The notes under the pieces were generated by a model, which made no database searches, was not told the DNA's origin, and saw only the letters and a list, made by a program, of their open reading frames with translations. From contig CAVSBG010000005.1 of NCBI GenBank assembly GCA_963726125.1, positions 744,001 to 808,000 on the forward strand: a stretch of 64,000 nucleotides of DNA. The letters run 5' to 3'. Origin of the DNA: JAMXLO01 sp963726125. Its GTDB lineage: Bacteria > Pseudomonadota > Alphaproteobacteria > Acetobacterales > Acetobacteraceae. Shown in pieces: positions 36,295 to 47,562 of the stretch. The translations under genes and the position numbers were made by a program. Each line of letters opens with the position of its first letter. Position 1 is the first letter of the stretch.

Positions 36295-36362
36295 GATATG
36301 CCTTTCCCAACACGACCGCCTATGGCAGTCCATCCAACTCCTGGCCAGGACTTCAACAGACC

Positions 36363-37103
36363 ATGCCCTTGCTTCCCGACCTGACCAATCGAGTAGCTCT
36401 GGTGACCGGAGCGTCGCGTGGCATCGGCCGCGCGGTGGCGATCGCGCTGGCGGAAATCGGTGCCGATATCGCCGTGAATTATCGCGAACGTGCGGCAGAC
36501 GCACAGGCGGTCGCCGATGTCGTCCGAAGCACCGGTCGCCGCTCGGTCACGATCGGTGCCGATGTATCTGACGGTGCGGAAGTCGCGAAAATGCTCCACA
36601 CGATCGAGGCCGAACTGGGCCCGGTCGATGTGCTGGTGAACAATGCCGGCATGGCCATCATTCGTGGCGTGGACGATCTGACCGAGGCGGAGTTCGACCT
36701 GACCCTCGCGGTCAATCTGAAGTCGGTATTCCTCTGCACGCAGGCAGTGTTGCCAGGCATGCGCGCCAGACACTGGGGGCGCATCGTCAATATCTCATCT
36801 GGTGCCGCGCGCGGGGCAGGAGGCATCGGCGTGCATTACAACGCCTCGAAGGCTGGCATGGAGGGTCTGACACGCGGCTATGCGGCGCGGCTTGTGAAGG
36901 AAGGCATCACGGTGAACGCGGTAGCGCCGTCGTTGATCGACACGGACATGATGAACGCCCGGCGCGATCAATATGTGTCGCGCATACCGCTCGGCCGGAT
37001 GGGCACAGCCGAGGAGGTCGCGCAGGCGGTGCTGCTGATGATCGGCAACGAATACATGACCGGTCAGACGATCCAGCTCAACGGTGGGACGAATTTCATC
37101 TGA
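36363..37103 (+). CDS. FabG-like short-chain dehydrogenase
   Basis: A 246-residue SDR with VALVTGASRGIGRA, NNAGMAIIRG, the catalytic Ser in NISSGAARG, the YNASKAGMEGL pair, and the ending TGQTIQLNGGTNFI. It closely follows 3-oxoacyl-ACP reductase and related alcohol dehydrogenases. ATG 36363 has only a distant CAGGA. It is divergent from the D-cysteine-desulfhydrase-like gene. The substrate is unknown. Confidence 0.88.
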   Translation: MPLLPDLTNRVALVTGASRGIGRAVAIALAEIGADIAVNYRERAADAQAVADVVRSTGRRSVTIGADVSDGAEVAKMLHTIEAELGPVDVLVNNAGMAIIRGVDDLTEAEFDLTLAVNLKSVFLCTQAVLPGMRARHWGRIVNISSGAARGAGGIGVHYNASKAGMEGLTRGYAARLVKEGITVNAVAPSLIDTDMMNARRDQYVSRIPLGRMGTAEEVAQAVLLMIGNEYMTGQTIQLNGGTNFI

Positions 37104-37244
37104 GGCGTTCGGTGCTCGCGCTCCAAGCACTGAAGGCACATCGCCTCGACCGCCGCGCGGCCACGACGGACCTCGTCCACCGTCTGGACGCACCCCCGCA
37201 ATAACGTTCAGGATACTGGTCGAAACGCCAGCAGGTAGCTCATC

Positions 37245-38516
37245 ATGCGCATCGAAATCATCTGCACGGGAGACGAAGTCCTCACCGGCAAGATCGTCAA
37301 CACCAACTTCAGCTACATGAGCCAGAAGCTCGAGGATGTCGGACTGACGGTGCATTGGAGCACCACGGTCGGCGACGATCGCGAGAGCCTGTTGCAGGCG
37401 TTCCAGCTCGCATCGCAGCGGGTCGACGCCGTTATCGTCAATGGCGGCCTCGGCCCAACTGTCGATGACCTGTCGCAGGAAATCGCAGCGCAAGCCGCGG
37501 GCGTCGAGCTGGTGCTCAACCAGGAATGGCTGGAGACGATGGAGAGTTTCTTCTCCAAGCGCAGTCGCATCATGCCGCCGAACAATCGCAAGCAGGCCAT
37601 GCTGCCCGCGACCGCGGAGGTCATCGACAATCCTATCGGCACCGCGTGCGGCTTCGCACTCGACATCGGCAAGGCGCGCTTCTTCTTCACGCCCGGCGTG
37701 CCGCGCGAACTCCGCCGTATGCTGGAGGAGCAGGTGATTCCGCGTCTGCTCGCCCGCAGTGGTGCGCCGACCACCATCTCCCTGAAGCGCTTCCACTCCT
37801 ACGGTCTCGGTGAATCCCATGTCGACGCATTGTTGGAGGGTGTCGAAAGCCTTGCCGCTGATGGCAGCGTCAAGCTCGGTTTCCGCGCTCACTACCCACA
37901 GCTCGAAACCAAGCTCACGGTGCGCGGTACGGATATGGACGATGTGCGCCGCAAGCTGGAGCCGGTGCAGGCCGAAGTGCGCAAGCGCCTCGGCAACTTC
38001 ATCATCGCCGAGGACGACAAGACACTGGAAGGCGCGGTCCTCGCTGAACTGTCACGTCACGACGCGACGCTTGCCCTCGTCGAGACCTTCACCAGTGGCC
38101 AGATCGCAGCGCGCATCGGTCACCTTCCAGGCGCCGAACATGTACTGCGCTGCGGCATAACCGTGCGTGATCGTGCAGCACTCCATAAGGCGATTGACAT
38201 CCCGCAAGTTTCAATCACGGGGGAACTGACCCAGGAGGCAACCGAGGCCATCGCACAAGCCGCGCGTGTTCACGCCGCTGCGAGTCACGCTCTGGTAGTG
38301 TTGATCGATCTTGACGATGGTCCGGACCGAATAGATTTTGGTGGCACCATCTGGATTGCCATTGCAACCGCCGAGGACGTGGCGTTCCGGCGTTCGCGTA
38401 TCCTCGGCGGTCGTGAATGGGTGCGCCTCGGCGCGGTGGAACTTGGACTGGATTGCTTGCGTCGTTATCTGCAACGACTGCCGGTGGTAGAGCGGATCGA
38501 CTTTGAGAAGACATGA
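37245..38516 (+). CDS. CinA-like protein with degenerate amidase motif
   Basis: A 423-residue protein. Residues 1-170 form a molybdopterin-binding-type MoCF domain with ICTGDEVLTGKIVNTN, VGDDRESLL and VNGGLGPTVDDLSQE. The C-terminal CinA domain, an NMN amidase in functional members, normally has the nucleophile in ESCTGG. Here it reads ETFTSG, so the catalytic Ser is a Thr and the amidase is probably inactive or changed. The fold otherwise seems complete (QIAARIGHLPGAEHVLRCG). Confidence 0.85.
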   Translation: MRIEIICTGDEVLTGKIVNTNFSYMSQKLEDVGLTVHWSTTVGDDRESLLQAFQLASQRVDAVIVNGGLGPTVDDLSQEIAAQAAGVELVLNQEWLETMESFFSKRSRIMPPNNRKQAMLPATAEVIDNPIGTACGFALDIGKARFFFTPGVPRELRRMLEEQVIPRLLARSGAPTTISLKRFHSYGLGESHVDALLEGVESLAADGSVKLGFRAHYPQLETKLTVRGTDMDDVRRKLEPVQAEVRKRLGNFIIAEDDKTLEGAVLAELSRHDATLALVETFTSGQIAARIGHLPGAEHVLRCGITVRDRAALHKAIDIPQVSITGELTQEATEAIAQAARVHAAASHALVVLIDLDDGPDRIDFGGTIWIAIATAEDVAFRRSRILGGREWVRLGAVELGLDCLRRYLQRLPVVERIDFEKT

Positions 38517-38652
38517 CCGGCTACCGCCCCACTTGCTTTTCTCACGTCCGGTGTTACATGCACGATGAACCGTTGCTGGTACGGCACGGACACAAAAAGC
38601 AAACATCACGCAAAAACGGCAAACATCAAAGGACTGTCGGGAGGTCCTCCAA

Positions 38653-39936
38653 ATGTCCGCATACGCCACCGCCGGCAACACACCGAACCGCTGGGTCCAG
38701 CTCTGGCTCGGTGTGTTGTGCATGGTGCTGATTGCCAACCTGCAATACGCCTGGACCCTGTTCGTCAATCCAATCCACCAGGCCCACGGTTGGAGCATCG
38801 CCGAGATCCAGGTGGCCTTCGCCATCTTCATCGCCACGGAGACCTGGCTGACGCCGATCGAGGGCTACATCGTCGATCATCTCGGACCACGTACCGGACC
38901 GCGGTTGATGATCATGTTCGGCGGTGTGCTGGTGGGCGTTGCGTGGGTGATCAACGCTTACGCCACATCACTGGGAATGCTCTATGTCGGTGCCGCTGTC
39001 TCAGGCACCGGCGCCGGTGCGATCTATGCCACTTGTGTCGGCAACGCGGTGAAGTGGTTCCCCGATCGTCGCGGTCTTGCCGTGGGGGTGACCGCCGCCG
39101 GCTTCGGTGCCGGCGCCGCACTCACCGTGATCCCGATCCGCATGGTGATTGACACGTACGGCTATCAGTCCGCATTCCTCTGGTTCGGCGTGTTCCAGGG
39201 CATCGTGCTGGTGATCGCCGCTCAGGCACTGATGGGACCAACGCCCGGCATCAGACTGCCGGTGACGACCAGCGTGGCCGTGCCGCAATCGGCGCGTAGC
39301 TACACCAGTATGGAAGTCCTGCGGTCACCGGCCTTCTGGCTGCTCTACATCATGTTGGTCCTGGTATCGTCCAGCGGTCTGATGGCGACCGCACAACTAG
39401 CCCCCATCGCCAAGGACTTTGGGATCTCGAACACCGCTATTCTGTTCGGCGCGACCACCTTGAGTGTGGCCCTCGTGGTGGACAATGTGATGAACGGCCT
39501 CGCCCGCCCGTTCTTTGGCGCGATATCCGACCGCATCGGCCGTGAATACACCATGGCATTGGCCTTCACGCTGGGGGCTCTCAGCTACTGGATGCTGGCG
39601 ATCTTCGGCTCGACGCCCTGGGCCTTCGTGATATGCGCCGCGCTGATCTTCTTCACCTGGGGCGAGATCTTCAGCCTCTTCCCGTCCACCTGCACCGATC
39701 TCTTCGGAACCAAGTTCGCCACGGCAAACGCCATGATGCTCTACACCGCGAAGGGCACGTCTGCCTTCCTGGTGCCATTCGCCAATGTCCTCCGGACGGC
39801 GACGGGTTCCTGGGAGGCCGTGTTCCTGGCGGCGGCCGGGATGAACATCCTAGTGGTGCTGCTGGCACTGTTCGTCCTCCTCCCGATCCGCGTGCGCCAT
39901 CACCGTCTGCTGGATCCCGCCGGCGCCACAGGCTGA
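38653..39936 (+). CDS. oxlT: MFS transporter, OxlT oxalate/formate antiporter type
   Basis: A 427-residue 12-helix carrier with GGGAGG before ATG 38653. It starts with NRWVQLWLGVLCMVLIANLQYAWT, has the family loop GPRTGPRLMIMFGGVLVG, the GAGAIYATCVGNAVKWFPDRRG motif and the second-half DRIGREYTMALAF. This is the OxlT pattern for exchanging oxalate with formate. No oxalate decarboxylase genes (frc, oxc) are in the window, so the substrate is inferred from family alone. Confidence 0.85.
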   Translation: MSAYATAGNTPNRWVQLWLGVLCMVLIANLQYAWTLFVNPIHQAHGWSIAEIQVAFAIFIATETWLTPIEGYIVDHLGPRTGPRLMIMFGGVLVGVAWVINAYATSLGMLYVGAAVSGTGAGAIYATCVGNAVKWFPDRRGLAVGVTAAGFGAGAALTVIPIRMVIDTYGYQSAFLWFGVFQGIVLVIAAQALMGPTPGIRLPVTTSVAVPQSARSYTSMEVLRSPAFWLLYIMLVLVSSSGLMATAQLAPIAKDFGISNTAILFGATTLSVALVVDNVMNGLARPFFGAISDRIGREYTMALAFTLGALSYWMLAIFGSTPWAFVICAALIFFTWGEIFSLFPSTCTDLFGTKFATANAMMLYTAKGTSAFLVPFANVLRTATGSWEAVFLAAAGMNILVVLLALFVLLPIRVRHHRLLDPAGATG

Positions 39937-39995
39937 CGCGCGCCCCTCCGTCTGCTACCTCGCTATCATCAGCGGGGTCGCCGGCGGGGTATAGT

Positions 39996-40883
39996 TTGGG
40001 TCACGGAGAGCGCATCGCCGCCGGCAGCATCGCCATTGGCTGTCTGGTGCTGGCCATGAAGGCCGCCGCCTGGTGGATCACCGGCAGTGCGGCGCTGTAC
40101 TCCGACGCCTTGGAGAGCACCGTCAACGTTGCCGCAAGCGTCATTGCGCTGGTGGCGTTGCGCTTCGCCGCCATTCCAGCAGATGCCAATCACCCCTACG
40201 GTCACGACAAGGCGGAGTTCTTCGCGGCCGTGATCGAGGGCGTGCTGATCGTCGTCGCAGCGCTCTCGATCTTCGTCCATGCCTGGGTTACCTGGCTGGC
40301 TCCGCACGAGATTGCCGTCCCCAGCCAGGGGATCGCACTGAACGCAGCTGCCACGGTGCTGAACGGAGCATGGTCTGTGGTATTGCTCCGCGCCGGGCGG
40401 CGCCTGCGGTCCCCCGCGTTGGTCGCCGATGGCAAGCATCTCTTTGCCGATGTCGTCACCTCCATCGGCATCGCCGCTGGTGTCGTCCTCGCAGTGGCAA
40501 CGGGATATCTGGTGCTGGATCCTATCCTTGCCGCGGCGACGGGTGTTTACGTGCTTTGGTCCGGGATGACGATGATCTCCAGTTCGGTGGGCGGCCTGAT
40601 GGATGCCGCACCACCGCCCGCCGTGGTGCACCGCATCCGCGATCTGGTGGCGGAGAGCGCCGCCGGCGCGATCGAGGCGCACGACCTCCGCATGCGCTAT
40701 GCCGGCAAGCTCACATTCCTGGAATTTCACCTGGTCGTCCCGGGTACCATGACGGTGGCTCAGTCGCATGCGATTTGCGACCACATCGAGGACGCGCTGC
40801 GCCAGGAAATGCAGCAACTCGTCATCACCATCCATGTGGAGCCGGAGGAGAAGGCAAAACAGCACGGTGTTCCCGTGTTGTGA
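39996..40883 (+). CDS. Cation diffusion facilitator family transporter
   Basis: A 295-residue metal-efflux protein. Asp/His sites appear in YSDALESTVNV and DGKHLFADVVTS, with HPYGHDKAEFFAAVIEG in the second cytosolic loop, and a C-terminal ferredoxin-like domain ending ITIHVEPEEKA. The start is probably TTG 39996 (GGGG upstream), since no ATG lies in a suitable place. Metal specificity (zinc, iron or cobalt) is not decided. It overlaps the following gene's possible GTG start. Confidence 0.9.
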   Translation: MGHGERIAAGSIAIGCLVLAMKAAAWWITGSAALYSDALESTVNVAASVIALVALRFAAIPADANHPYGHDKAEFFAAVIEGVLIVVAALSIFVHAWVTWLAPHEIAVPSQGIALNAAATVLNGAWSVVLLRAGRRLRSPALVADGKHLFADVVTSIGIAAGVVLAVATGYLVLDPILAAATGVYVLWSGMTMISSSVGGLMDAAPPPAVVHRIRDLVAESAAGAIEAHDLRMRYAGKLTFLEFHLVVPGTMTVAQSHAICDHIEDALRQEMQQLVITIHVEPEEKAKQHGVPVL

Positions 40884-40924
40884 ACGTGGCGGTTCGCCAG
40901 CAGTCGACCCCGACAATCAGGGCC

Positions 40925-41653
40925 ATGCGAGTGGGTCGCCCGCGCATTCGCTGGCAGGACAGGTCGCGCCTGCAACATGCCGGCCTGGTTTCGGCCGCCC
41001 TCCACGGCGCCGTACTCGCCGGACTGTTGCTGTCGTTCCGCCACGCCATTCCTGTTCGTGAGTCACCTGATCAGGAGGCTGCGGTCGAACTGGTGATGAT
41101 CGAGAACAAGGGGGCCAATGTCACAACGGCGCCGCCGCAACCGTCACCGCAGGTCGCCGTGCCCACGCCTCCGCCGCCACCACCACCGCCAGACAAGCCT
41201 GAAGCCGATGAAATGGTTCCGCCGGTGCCGCCACCTCCGCCCCCAGCCGCCGCGCCACCCAATGTGCCACGGCCTCCGATCGCGGCACCGCCCGTGCCGC
41301 ACGCCCAGGAGGCGCCGCAGATCAGCTTGGGCGGCACCGACAGCGACACAAATGCGATCGCCACGGGACCGAACCTGATCCCGGCCAGCGTCGATACGAA
41401 GTTCCACAACAAGGATCCGGTCTATCCGGTGGAAGCGTCGATCCGCGGCGAACGTGGTGCCGTGACCCTGCTGATCCACGTCTCACCGGAAGGCCTGGCA
41501 TCCGATGTGGATATCGCACAGAGCTCGGGATACACCGCGCTCGACCGAGCCGCCCGTGATGCTGTGTTGAAGTGGCATTTCCTGCCGGCTGTGAAGGACG
41601 GCAAGCCGATCGAATTCGAAATGCCGCTGCGGGTGGTGTTTCGCCTCGACTGA
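40925..41653 (+). CDS. tonB: TonB family energy-transducing protein
   Basis: A 242-residue protein with one N-terminal transmembrane helix (HAGLVSAALHGAVLAGLLLSF), a periplasmic Pro-rich stretch (eight consecutive Pro near residue 80), and a C-terminal TonB domain with DPVYPVEASIRGERGAVTLL, SSGYTALDRAARDAVLKW and FEMPLRVVFRL. It couples proton-motive force to outer-membrane receptors, usually with ExbB and ExbD, which are not adjacent. ATG 40925 is used; GTG 40880, overlapping the CDF stop, would add 15 residues. Confidence 0.9.
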   Translation: MRVGRPRIRWQDRSRLQHAGLVSAALHGAVLAGLLLSFRHAIPVRESPDQEAAVELVMIENKGANVTTAPPQPSPQVAVPTPPPPPPPPDKPEADEMVPPVPPPPPPAAAPPNVPRPPIAAPPVPHAQEAPQISLGGTDSDTNAIATGPNLIPASVDTKFHNKDPVYPVEASIRGERGAVTLLIHVSPEGLASDVDIAQSSGYTALDRAARDAVLKWHFLPAVKDGKPIEFEMPLRVVFRLD

Positions 41654-41663
41654 GGAGGCAGGG

Positions 41664-42227
41664 ATGGTACGGATCAATCGAGTGGTGACGCGTGGCGGCG
41701 ACGGCGGCGAAACCTCGCTCGGCGATGGCACGCGGCTCCGCAAGGATACCGCCCGCATCACGGCTATCGGCGCAGTGGATGAGGCCAATGCCGCCGTCGG
41801 CGTCCTGCGTCTCGTGATACGCGATGTGCCAAAGATCGATGCCATGCTGGCGCGCATCCAGAACGATCTGTTCGATGTCGGTGCAGACCTCGCGGTGCCA
41901 GGCGAAGGTGGTGATCGGCTGCGCATGACCGACGTCGCATCGGCCCGCTTGGAAGCGGAGGTCAAAGAGATGAATGCAGGTCTCCCAGCCCTGACAAGCT
42001 TCGTGCTGCCAGGTGGCAGCCCCGGCGCGGCGCATGCGCACATCGCACGCGCCGTGGTTCGCCGGGCCGAACGCGATGTGGTGCGGCTCATGGAGTTGGA
42101 GCCGGTCACGCCTGCACTGCTTCGCTATCTGAATCGGTTGTCCGACCATCTGTTCGTGCTGGCCCGCCTGCTCAACGACAATGGCGCTGCGGACGTACTG
42201 TGGGTTCCCGGCGCCAACGCCGGATAG
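41664..42227 (+). CDS. ATP:cob(I)alamin adenosyltransferase, PduO type
   Basis: A 187-residue enzyme that makes adenosylcobalamin. The ATP-binding TRGGDGGETSLGDG is at the N-terminus; the helical bundle includes GAVDEANAAVGVLRL, DLFDVGADLAVP, RAVVRRAERDV and YLNRLSDHLFVLAR, with the conserved Arg and Asp. It lies 10 bases after tonB. Its cobalamin link echoes metH in the same window, though it is not part of that operon. It is convergent with the kinase gene. Confidence 0.93.
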   Translation: MVRINRVVTRGGDGGETSLGDGTRLRKDTARITAIGAVDEANAAVGVLRLVIRDVPKIDAMLARIQNDLFDVGADLAVPGEGGDRLRMTDVASARLEAEVKEMNAGLPALTSFVLPGGSPGAAHAHIARAVVRRAERDVVRLMELEPVTPALLRYLNRLSDHLFVLARLLNDNGAADVLWVPGANAG

Positions 42228-42250
42228 CTCACCACCCGCTGGTCAGAGCT

Positions 42251-44413
<2,163 letters not shown>

Positions 44414-44440
44414 TCCGCGGTCCGCCTTGGCTCGCGGCGC

Positions 44441-47400
44441 TTATAGACCGGCGACGTGCCGAGGCGAAACGTCCTGCCCCGCCGATACGCCGACGCGCTC
44501 GCCGCCCTCGCCAATCACTGCGAACGGCGCCCAGAAGAATGGATGAGAGATTTCCGCGGGCAGTCCCTTGCCGGCATCCGCCAACATTGCCAGTTGCGCG
44601 TCGCGCAAGGCGCCGGCCACCCCGATGTTCGGCGCCTCCCGCATCCGCCGCAGCGTGTCAGCCACCAGGAACGCCGCGACCTGATCATTCACCGCCCAGT
44701 GCGTCACCATGAGCGACCGGGCACCGGCATAGAAGAACGCGCGCGCCAGACCGGACAGGCTTTCGCCCGCCGTGGTGCCGCCGGGCCCGCCCGAATTGCA
44801 CGCCGACAGGATGACCAGATCGGCGTCCAGATCGAGCCCGACCACTTCCGATGCCGTCAGCAACGCACCTGATGCGTCCGTTGCGCCGACAGGTGCAGAG
44901 GTGATGATCGCCGGTTCGCTTTGGCAGCGTAGTTCCGACGGCAGCAGCGCATGGGTCGAAAATTGCAGCACGCGATAGTCCTTCAGCCGCGCCTTCAGTA
45001 CCGCCTGGGCGGTGAAGCCGGGGCCTACCAACTGGTCGGACGCATCCGCGCCCAGCAGCTCGCGTGCCGCCTGCAGTTCCTTACGGGCATACGGCAGCGG
45101 CGGCAGGGTTGAGAGCAGCTTGGCACTGTCGCCGCAGGCAGCGCCGGAGAAGGTCTTCTGCGCCTGCGCAAGGCTCACCGGCTGGAAGTCGCCGAAGCCG
45201 AACCATGGACGGGTGGCCCGTGATCCGGTGGCGATCTTGCGCAGCGATACAAAATTTGATGGCGCCGGCACATGCGCGATGGTGAACTTGCGCACCAGCC
45301 ATGGCGCATCCGCCAGGCTTGCCGCATCTGCCGGACCGGTCAGCAGCACTTCGAACGGCAGCGACAGCAGCGGACCGGCAGGCGCCACCACCAACGCCTT
45401 CACGCCATCGAGCGAACTCGCCACACCGCCAAGCGTTATCTGGTAAAGCTTCTGGTCATCCGCGATGTCGAATGTCGGCAACCCCGCCGTCGTCAGTTCG
45501 ATGCCGGCGCGGATACGGCGCACCAGTTCGCCGATCTGCTTCACGCCGCCGTCGATCTTCGATACCGCAATGGTGCCGTTGCGCAGCAGGAACACCCAGC
45601 CTTCGTCGTCGCTGAGCATGATCGCGGCGAACGCCTCATTCGGGTGGAGCGCCGTAAACACGTCCTTGGCCGACACGACTTCCTGCACCAGCTGGCCGTA
45701 ATTGGGGGACGCCGCCTGCAAGGCCGCATCGGCATCGGCGAGAGCTGATTGCGCGTCCGCGATCCGTTTGTCGAGATCGGCGCCGGTGACCGCGCCTGGT
45801 GCGATCGCCGCGCCCTGACGCTGTGCGTCGGCAAGAGCGTCTCGCTGTCGATACAGATCGGCCAGCTTGGTGGACGCATCCTGGCGGTGACGAATCGCCT
45901 CCGCCACTTTGGGATCGCGCGAATTCTCCGACAGACGCGCGGTCGCCTGGGCGATCTGCTGGCTGGTGATGCCACCCTGCGCGAGCTGTGCGGCGGTGAA
46001 CATCTCGGACAACAGGATCTGGCGCTGGTCGCCTTTCAGCTCCGCCGCGGCGGTGGCGTAAACATCGAGACACGACGCCATCAGCACAGGCGTCGTGCCA
46101 GCCTTCAGAGCCGCCAACGTTTGCACCGCGCCACGGCAAATCGGCAGCGCGCTGCTTCCCTGGCCGGCCTTTTGCAGTTGTCGCGCTCGCAGCAGGAAGG
46201 TATCCGCCAGAGGTTTAGATCCTGGCAATGATCGATCGAATGCGGCGGTGGAGGCCACCAGATCGGACAGCGCCTGGTCGCTCTGCCCTTGTGCCGCCGC
46301 GGTCATCCCGCTCGTGCGATAAAGCCTTGCGTTCAACAGGGGCCGCGACAGGCCATTGCCGCGTGCGAGATTGGTGGCAGACAGCAGGGTGGCGTCCGCC
46401 TCCTGTGCCTGCCCCATCAGGCGCAACACCACGGCACGATTGCGACGAACCTCGACCAACCCCAGCAATGCCGACTGGGCACGCGGATCGGTGAGCAGGT
46501 CCTGGCTGGGCATCAGTTCCGAAATATGCATCTGACCGGCACGGACGAATGGATTGGCCGTTTGCGCGCTGCTCGCCTTCGCGTCCAACGCATCCGCGGG
46601 CACCAGGTTGGTGTATGCCGCGTCCGCCTCGGTCAACAGGGTCAGCGCCTCCGGCAGCTTGCCCTGGTTCAGCGCATCCAGTCCGCGATAATGCAGCAGC
46701 CGCGCCTGCGCCGTGGCATCCGCCGAGCGCGGAACCAGTTTGCTGGCGTCCGCGAACAGTCCATCGGCCTCGGCGTAGCGGCCTTCATTGGAAAGCTGCA
46801 GCGCGAGCGACATCAGCGCCGTGGCGGTGTCCGGGTTGTCCTTCCCCAGCGCCTTCTGCTGCAACGCCAGGGCGGCGCGGAAGGCAGCCTCCGCCGAACC
46901 AGGATTGTCCGCCAGGTTCGCGCGTGTGCCGACCGCCATCAGCGTATCGTATTGACCGATATCGCCCGAACTGAATGCCTTAGCCGCAAGACGGCTCGCC
47001 AGCAGCGCGTCGGCGCCGGAGTTGGAGGCGACCGCATCCGCGCGCGCCACACCGGCCAGCACGCCGACAGAACGTTCCATGACCTGTGCCGCCGGCAGCA
47101 CGCCGTCGGCATACCACACGGTACCGTTCACCAATGCGACCAGGGCGACATGGCCCCAGCCCCCCATCCGTTGCGTGCATTGCAACAGCTCGGTGGGTTG
47201 TCCGCCGAGAATGGTGGTAGCAACCGGCGGTTCGCAGAGGAACCTCGTCTCAACGCCTGCGCGCCATGGGCTGTCCGTGGCCAATCGCGCAAGGTCGCCG
47301 GCCGTGCCGGGGCCGCCCGCGCGGACCCGGGCGCTCGGTTGTTGCCACGTGCCGCAGAAGACGTCGGCGCTTTGGCCGGTCCCCGCCGATTGCGTGCAAT

Positions 47401-47560
47401 CCTCGCCCACCGAGTTCTTGCCGATCGACACCTGCGAGGCGGGTTTGCCCCCGATTGCCTGAGAGCCCTGGACATACGCGTCACTCGGCGGCTTCTCACA
47501 GGCCAGCAACAGCACCGGTATGAGCAACGACAACACGCGAAAGGCAACGGTTGCGGGCAT
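44441..47560 (-). CDS. CHAT-domain protease-like lipoprotein with TPR-like repeats
   Basis: A 1039-residue exported lipoprotein. The signal ends in LLLAC at residue 21. The middle is helical TPR-like (AEAAFRAALALQQKALGKDNPDTATALMSLALQLSNEGRYAEAD). The C-terminal CHAT domain is a caspase-fold peptidase with catalytic His near 870 (QFSTHALLP) and Cys near 920 (VILSACNSGGPGG). ATG 47560 is two bases after the TpsA stop, so translation is probably coupled. CHAT proteins next to filamentous-haemagglutinin genes are also seen in cyanobacteria; processing or sensing of TpsA is a reasonable inference but unproven. Confidence 0.92.
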   Translation of the reverse strand: MPATVAFRVLSLLIPVLLLACEKPPSDAYVQGSQAIGGKPASQVSIGKNSVGEDCTQSAGTGQSADVFCGTWQQPSARVRAGGPGTAGDLARLATDSPWRAGVETRFLCEPPVATTILGGQPTELLQCTQRMGGWGHVALVALVNGTVWYADGVLPAAQVMERSVGVLAGVARADAVASNSGADALLASRLAAKAFSSGDIGQYDTLMAVGTRANLADNPGSAEAAFRAALALQQKALGKDNPDTATALMSLALQLSNEGRYAEADGLFADASKLVPRSADATAQARLLHYRGLDALNQGKLPEALTLLTEADAAYTNLVPADALDAKASSAQTANPFVRAGQMHISELMPSQDLLTDPRAQSALLGLVEVRRNRAVVLRLMGQAQEADATLLSATNLARGNGLSRPLLNARLYRTSGMTAAAQGQSDQALSDLVASTAAFDRSLPGSKPLADTFLLRARQLQKAGQGSSALPICRGAVQTLAALKAGTTPVLMASCLDVYATAAAELKGDQRQILLSEMFTAAQLAQGGITSQQIAQATARLSENSRDPKVAEAIRHRQDASTKLADLYRQRDALADAQRQGAAIAPGAVTGADLDKRIADAQSALADADAALQAASPNYGQLVQEVVSAKDVFTALHPNEAFAAIMLSDDEGWVFLLRNGTIAVSKIDGGVKQIGELVRRIRAGIELTTAGLPTFDIADDQKLYQITLGGVASSLDGVKALVVAPAGPLLSLPFEVLLTGPADAASLADAPWLVRKFTIAHVPAPSNFVSLRKIATGSRATRPWFGFGDFQPVSLAQAQKTFSGAACGDSAKLLSTLPPLPYARKELQAARELLGADASDQLVGPGFTAQAVLKARLKDYRVLQFSTHALLPSELRCQSEPAIITSAPVGATDASGALLTASEVVGLDLDADLVILSACNSGGPGGTTAGESLSGLARAFFYAGARSLMVTHWAVNDQVAAFLVADTLRRMREAPNIGVAGALRDAQLAMLADAGKGLPAEISHPFFWAPFAVIGEGGERVGVSAGQDVSPRHVAGL

Positions 47561-47562
47561 GA

